A stretch of DNA of 6,269 nucleotides, taken from the NCBI GenBank assembly GCA_016295615.1, contig JAEDKW010000062.1:1-6269 (forward strand), given 5' to 3'. Both the position numbers and the translations under genes were made by a program. Of the stretch, positions 4,896-6,269 are shown in pieces; within the stretch, counting starts at the first letter, position 1; the number at the start of each line of letters is the position of its first letter. Source of the stretch: Oscillospiraceae bacterium. GTDB lineage: Bacteria > Bacillota > Clostridia > Oscillospirales > Oscillospiraceae. Under the pieces are notes generated by a model, which worked only from the letters and a program-made list of their open reading frames with translations, was not told the origin of the DNA and did not search any database.

Positions 4896-6269
4896 GAATC
4901 ACGGCAGCGTCAATCTCAATGCAAAGGGCCGTCCCGTTTTTAACGTCAAGGCGATCAAGCGCGTTTTGAAAATGCTGTTCTCCTTCTATCCGGTGCTCTT
5001 CCCCGTCGTGTGCATCTGCACGCTGTTCAACGCCGCAGCCTCCGCCATTCCCGCCGTCTTTACGCAGAAGATCGTCGAGATCACGGAAAAGTGGTATGTC
5101 AGCGGTGACTGGACCTCCGCAAGCGCGGAGATCCTCCCGCAGCTTAAAATTCTTGTCATACTTTATATCATTTCGCTGATCGCCATCTTTGCCCAGGCAC
5201 AGCTCAACGCCATTATGACGCAGGGTTATCTCTCCAAAATGCGCAAAAAGCTGTTTTCCGGCATGCAGGATCTCCCCATCCGCTACTTTGACACGCACCG
5301 GCACGGCGACATCATGAGTCACTACACCAATGATATCGACACGCTGCGCGAGCTGGTATCGCAATCCCTCCCCGCGCTGCTGCGCTCGGGCTGCATCGTG
5401 GCGGTCGTGTTCTGCATCATGGTGTGGTACTCCATCCCGCTCACCGTTTTGATCCTTCTCGGCATCGCTGCCATGACGGCGGTCTCCGGCAGGCTCGGCG
5501 GCGGCAGCGCCAAATATTTCGTGCGCCAGCAGCAAAGCGTGGCGGCGGCCGAGGGATATATTCAGGAAATGATGAACGGTCAGAAGGTCGTCAAGGTCTT
5601 CTGCCATGAAAGCAGCTGCCAAAAGGACTTTGACGCGCTCAATGACGCGCTGTGCGAGGATGCCGGCAAGGCGCACGCTTACGCCTCCTGCCTCGGTCCC
5701 ATCATCATGAACATCGGCAACATTCTTTATGTGCTCATTGCCGTGCTCGGCGGCGCATATCTGCTTGCCGGGCTGCCGAACCCCTCCCTCTCCGGCAAAC
5801 TGCTCGACATCTCCATTCTGGTCGCGTTTTTGAATATGGTCAAGCAGTTTACCGCCAATCTCAACCAGCTTACTCAGCAGGTCAACGCGATCGTCATGGG
5901 TATGGCGGGCGCTGAGCGTGTGCTTGCGCTGATGGACGAACCGGGCGAGGCGGATGACGGCAATGTCACGCTCGTCAATGCCGAGATCGCACCGGACGGT
6001 ACGCTCATCGAGACCGACCGGCACACCGGTCACTGGGCATGGAAGGAGCCGCACCGTGACGGAACCGTCACCTACACCGAGCTCAAGGGCGACGTCCGGC
6101 TGACCGACGTGGATTTCGCCTATGAGGAGGGTAAGCAGGTACTCTATGACGTTTCCGTCTACGCCGAGCCCGGTCAGAAGGTTGCCTTCGTCGGCGCAAC
6201 AGGCGCCGGCAAGACGACCATCACCAACCTCATCAACCGCTTCTATGACATTGCCGACGGCAAGATCCG
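4888..6269 (+). CDS. ABC exporter half-transporter, second subunit, truncated by the window edge (BmrD/TM288-type)
   Basis: The frame starts 8 bp before the end of the preceding gene and stays open to the right edge: 460 codons of a protein expected to be about 600-630 residues. Hydrophobic segments lie near 32-58, 86-110, 165-182, 183-200, 268-294 and 306-325. Coupling-region features such as IRYFDTHRHGDIMSHYTNDID (130-150) are typical of type IV exporters. An extended, Trp-containing stretch (about 352-400) separates the membrane domain from the ATPase domain. That domain begins at about 401, with A-loop Tyr Y412 and Walker A GATGAGKT (436-443). The Q-loop, signature, Walker B and switch regions lie beyond the window. 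As partner of a subunit with a degenerate ATPase site it should carry the canonical Glu and His. The substrate is unknown. Confidence 0.92.
   Translation, partial: MSKNHGSVNLNAKGRPVFNVKAIKRVLKMLFSFYPVLFPVVCICTLFNAAASAIPAVFTQKIVEITEKWYVSGDWTSASAEILPQLKILVILYIISLIAIFAQAQLNAIMTQGYLSKMRKKLFSGMQDLPIRYFDTHRHGDIMSHYTNDIDTLRELVSQSLPALLRSGCIVAVVFCIMVWYSIPLTVLILLGIAAMTAVSGRLGGGSAKYFVRQQQSVAAAEGYIQEMMNGQKVVKVFCHESSCQKDFDALNDALCEDAGKAHAYASCLGPIIMNIGNILYVLIAVLGGAYLLAGLPNPSLSGKLLDISILVAFLNMVKQFTANLNQLTQQVNAIVMGMAGAERVLALMDEPGEADDGNVTLVNAEIAPDGTLIETDRHTGHWAWKEPHRDGTVTYTELKGDVRLTDVDFAYEEGKQVLYDVSVYAEPGQKVAFVGATGAGKTTITNLINRFYDIADGKI

Noticed and set aside
4771..6054. 427-codon open frame on the minus strand
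   Set aside because: It lies antisense to two well-supported ABC transporter genes, its translation is rich in His, Arg, Asp and Gly with no recognisable family motif, and it is explained by GC-biased codons of the sense genes.
1..6269. CRISPR array, tRNA or rRNA gene, insertion sequence or attachment site
   Set aside because: No spaced direct repeats, cloverleaf-like sequence, rRNA segment, transposase or terminal repeats were seen on either strand.

Overview
The window looks like a piece of a chromosome from a fairly GC-rich member of the Firmicutes, probably a gut-type Clostridia (Oscillospiraceae-like). This rests on three things: protein families typical of that group, Bacillota-style Shine-Dalgarno sites and sigma-A-type promoters, and dense GC-rich codons with many long antisense shadow ORFs. 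The assignment is inference; no rRNA or marker gene is present.

Layout. Bases 1-9 appear to be the first three codons of a leftward gene. It has an excellent Shine-Dalgarno site and a near-consensus promoter (TTGACA-N17-TACAAT), both on the minus strand. Bases 10-374 are a divergent intergenic region holding that promoter, a perfect TATATTA-N7-TAATATA palindrome, a weaker rightward promoter and a possible 13-codon leader ORF. Bases 375-2987 encode an 870-residue protein. Its first ~640 residues are an EF-G/TetM-type translational GTPase, and its last ~160 residues are a NYN (YacP/Rae1-type) ribonuclease domain. A strong hairpin (3004-3042) follows. Then comes a separately promoted operon with a palindromic operator (3091-3106). 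It encodes two ABC exporter half-transporters overlapping by 8 bp: the first is complete (592 or 583 residues), the second runs off the right edge just after its Walker A motif.

How the parts may fit. The pair looks like a heterodimeric exporter of the BmrCD/TM287-288 type, because the first subunit has Asp at the catalytic Glu position and Gln at the switch His position. The GTPase-nuclease fusion joins a protein that enters the ribosomal A site to a nuclease whose Bacillus relative, Rae1, cuts mRNA in the A site. The TetM residues that displace tetracycline are not conserved at the domain IV tip. I therefore read it as a candidate ribosome-targeted mRNA-cleaving or ribosome-rescue factor rather than a plain tetracycline-resistance protein. 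From memory, B. subtilis Rae1 is reported to act on a short ORF in the bmrBCD operon, which encodes an exporter of the same general type as the one next door here. That makes the neighbourhood the most interesting feature of the window, although a functional link is inference.
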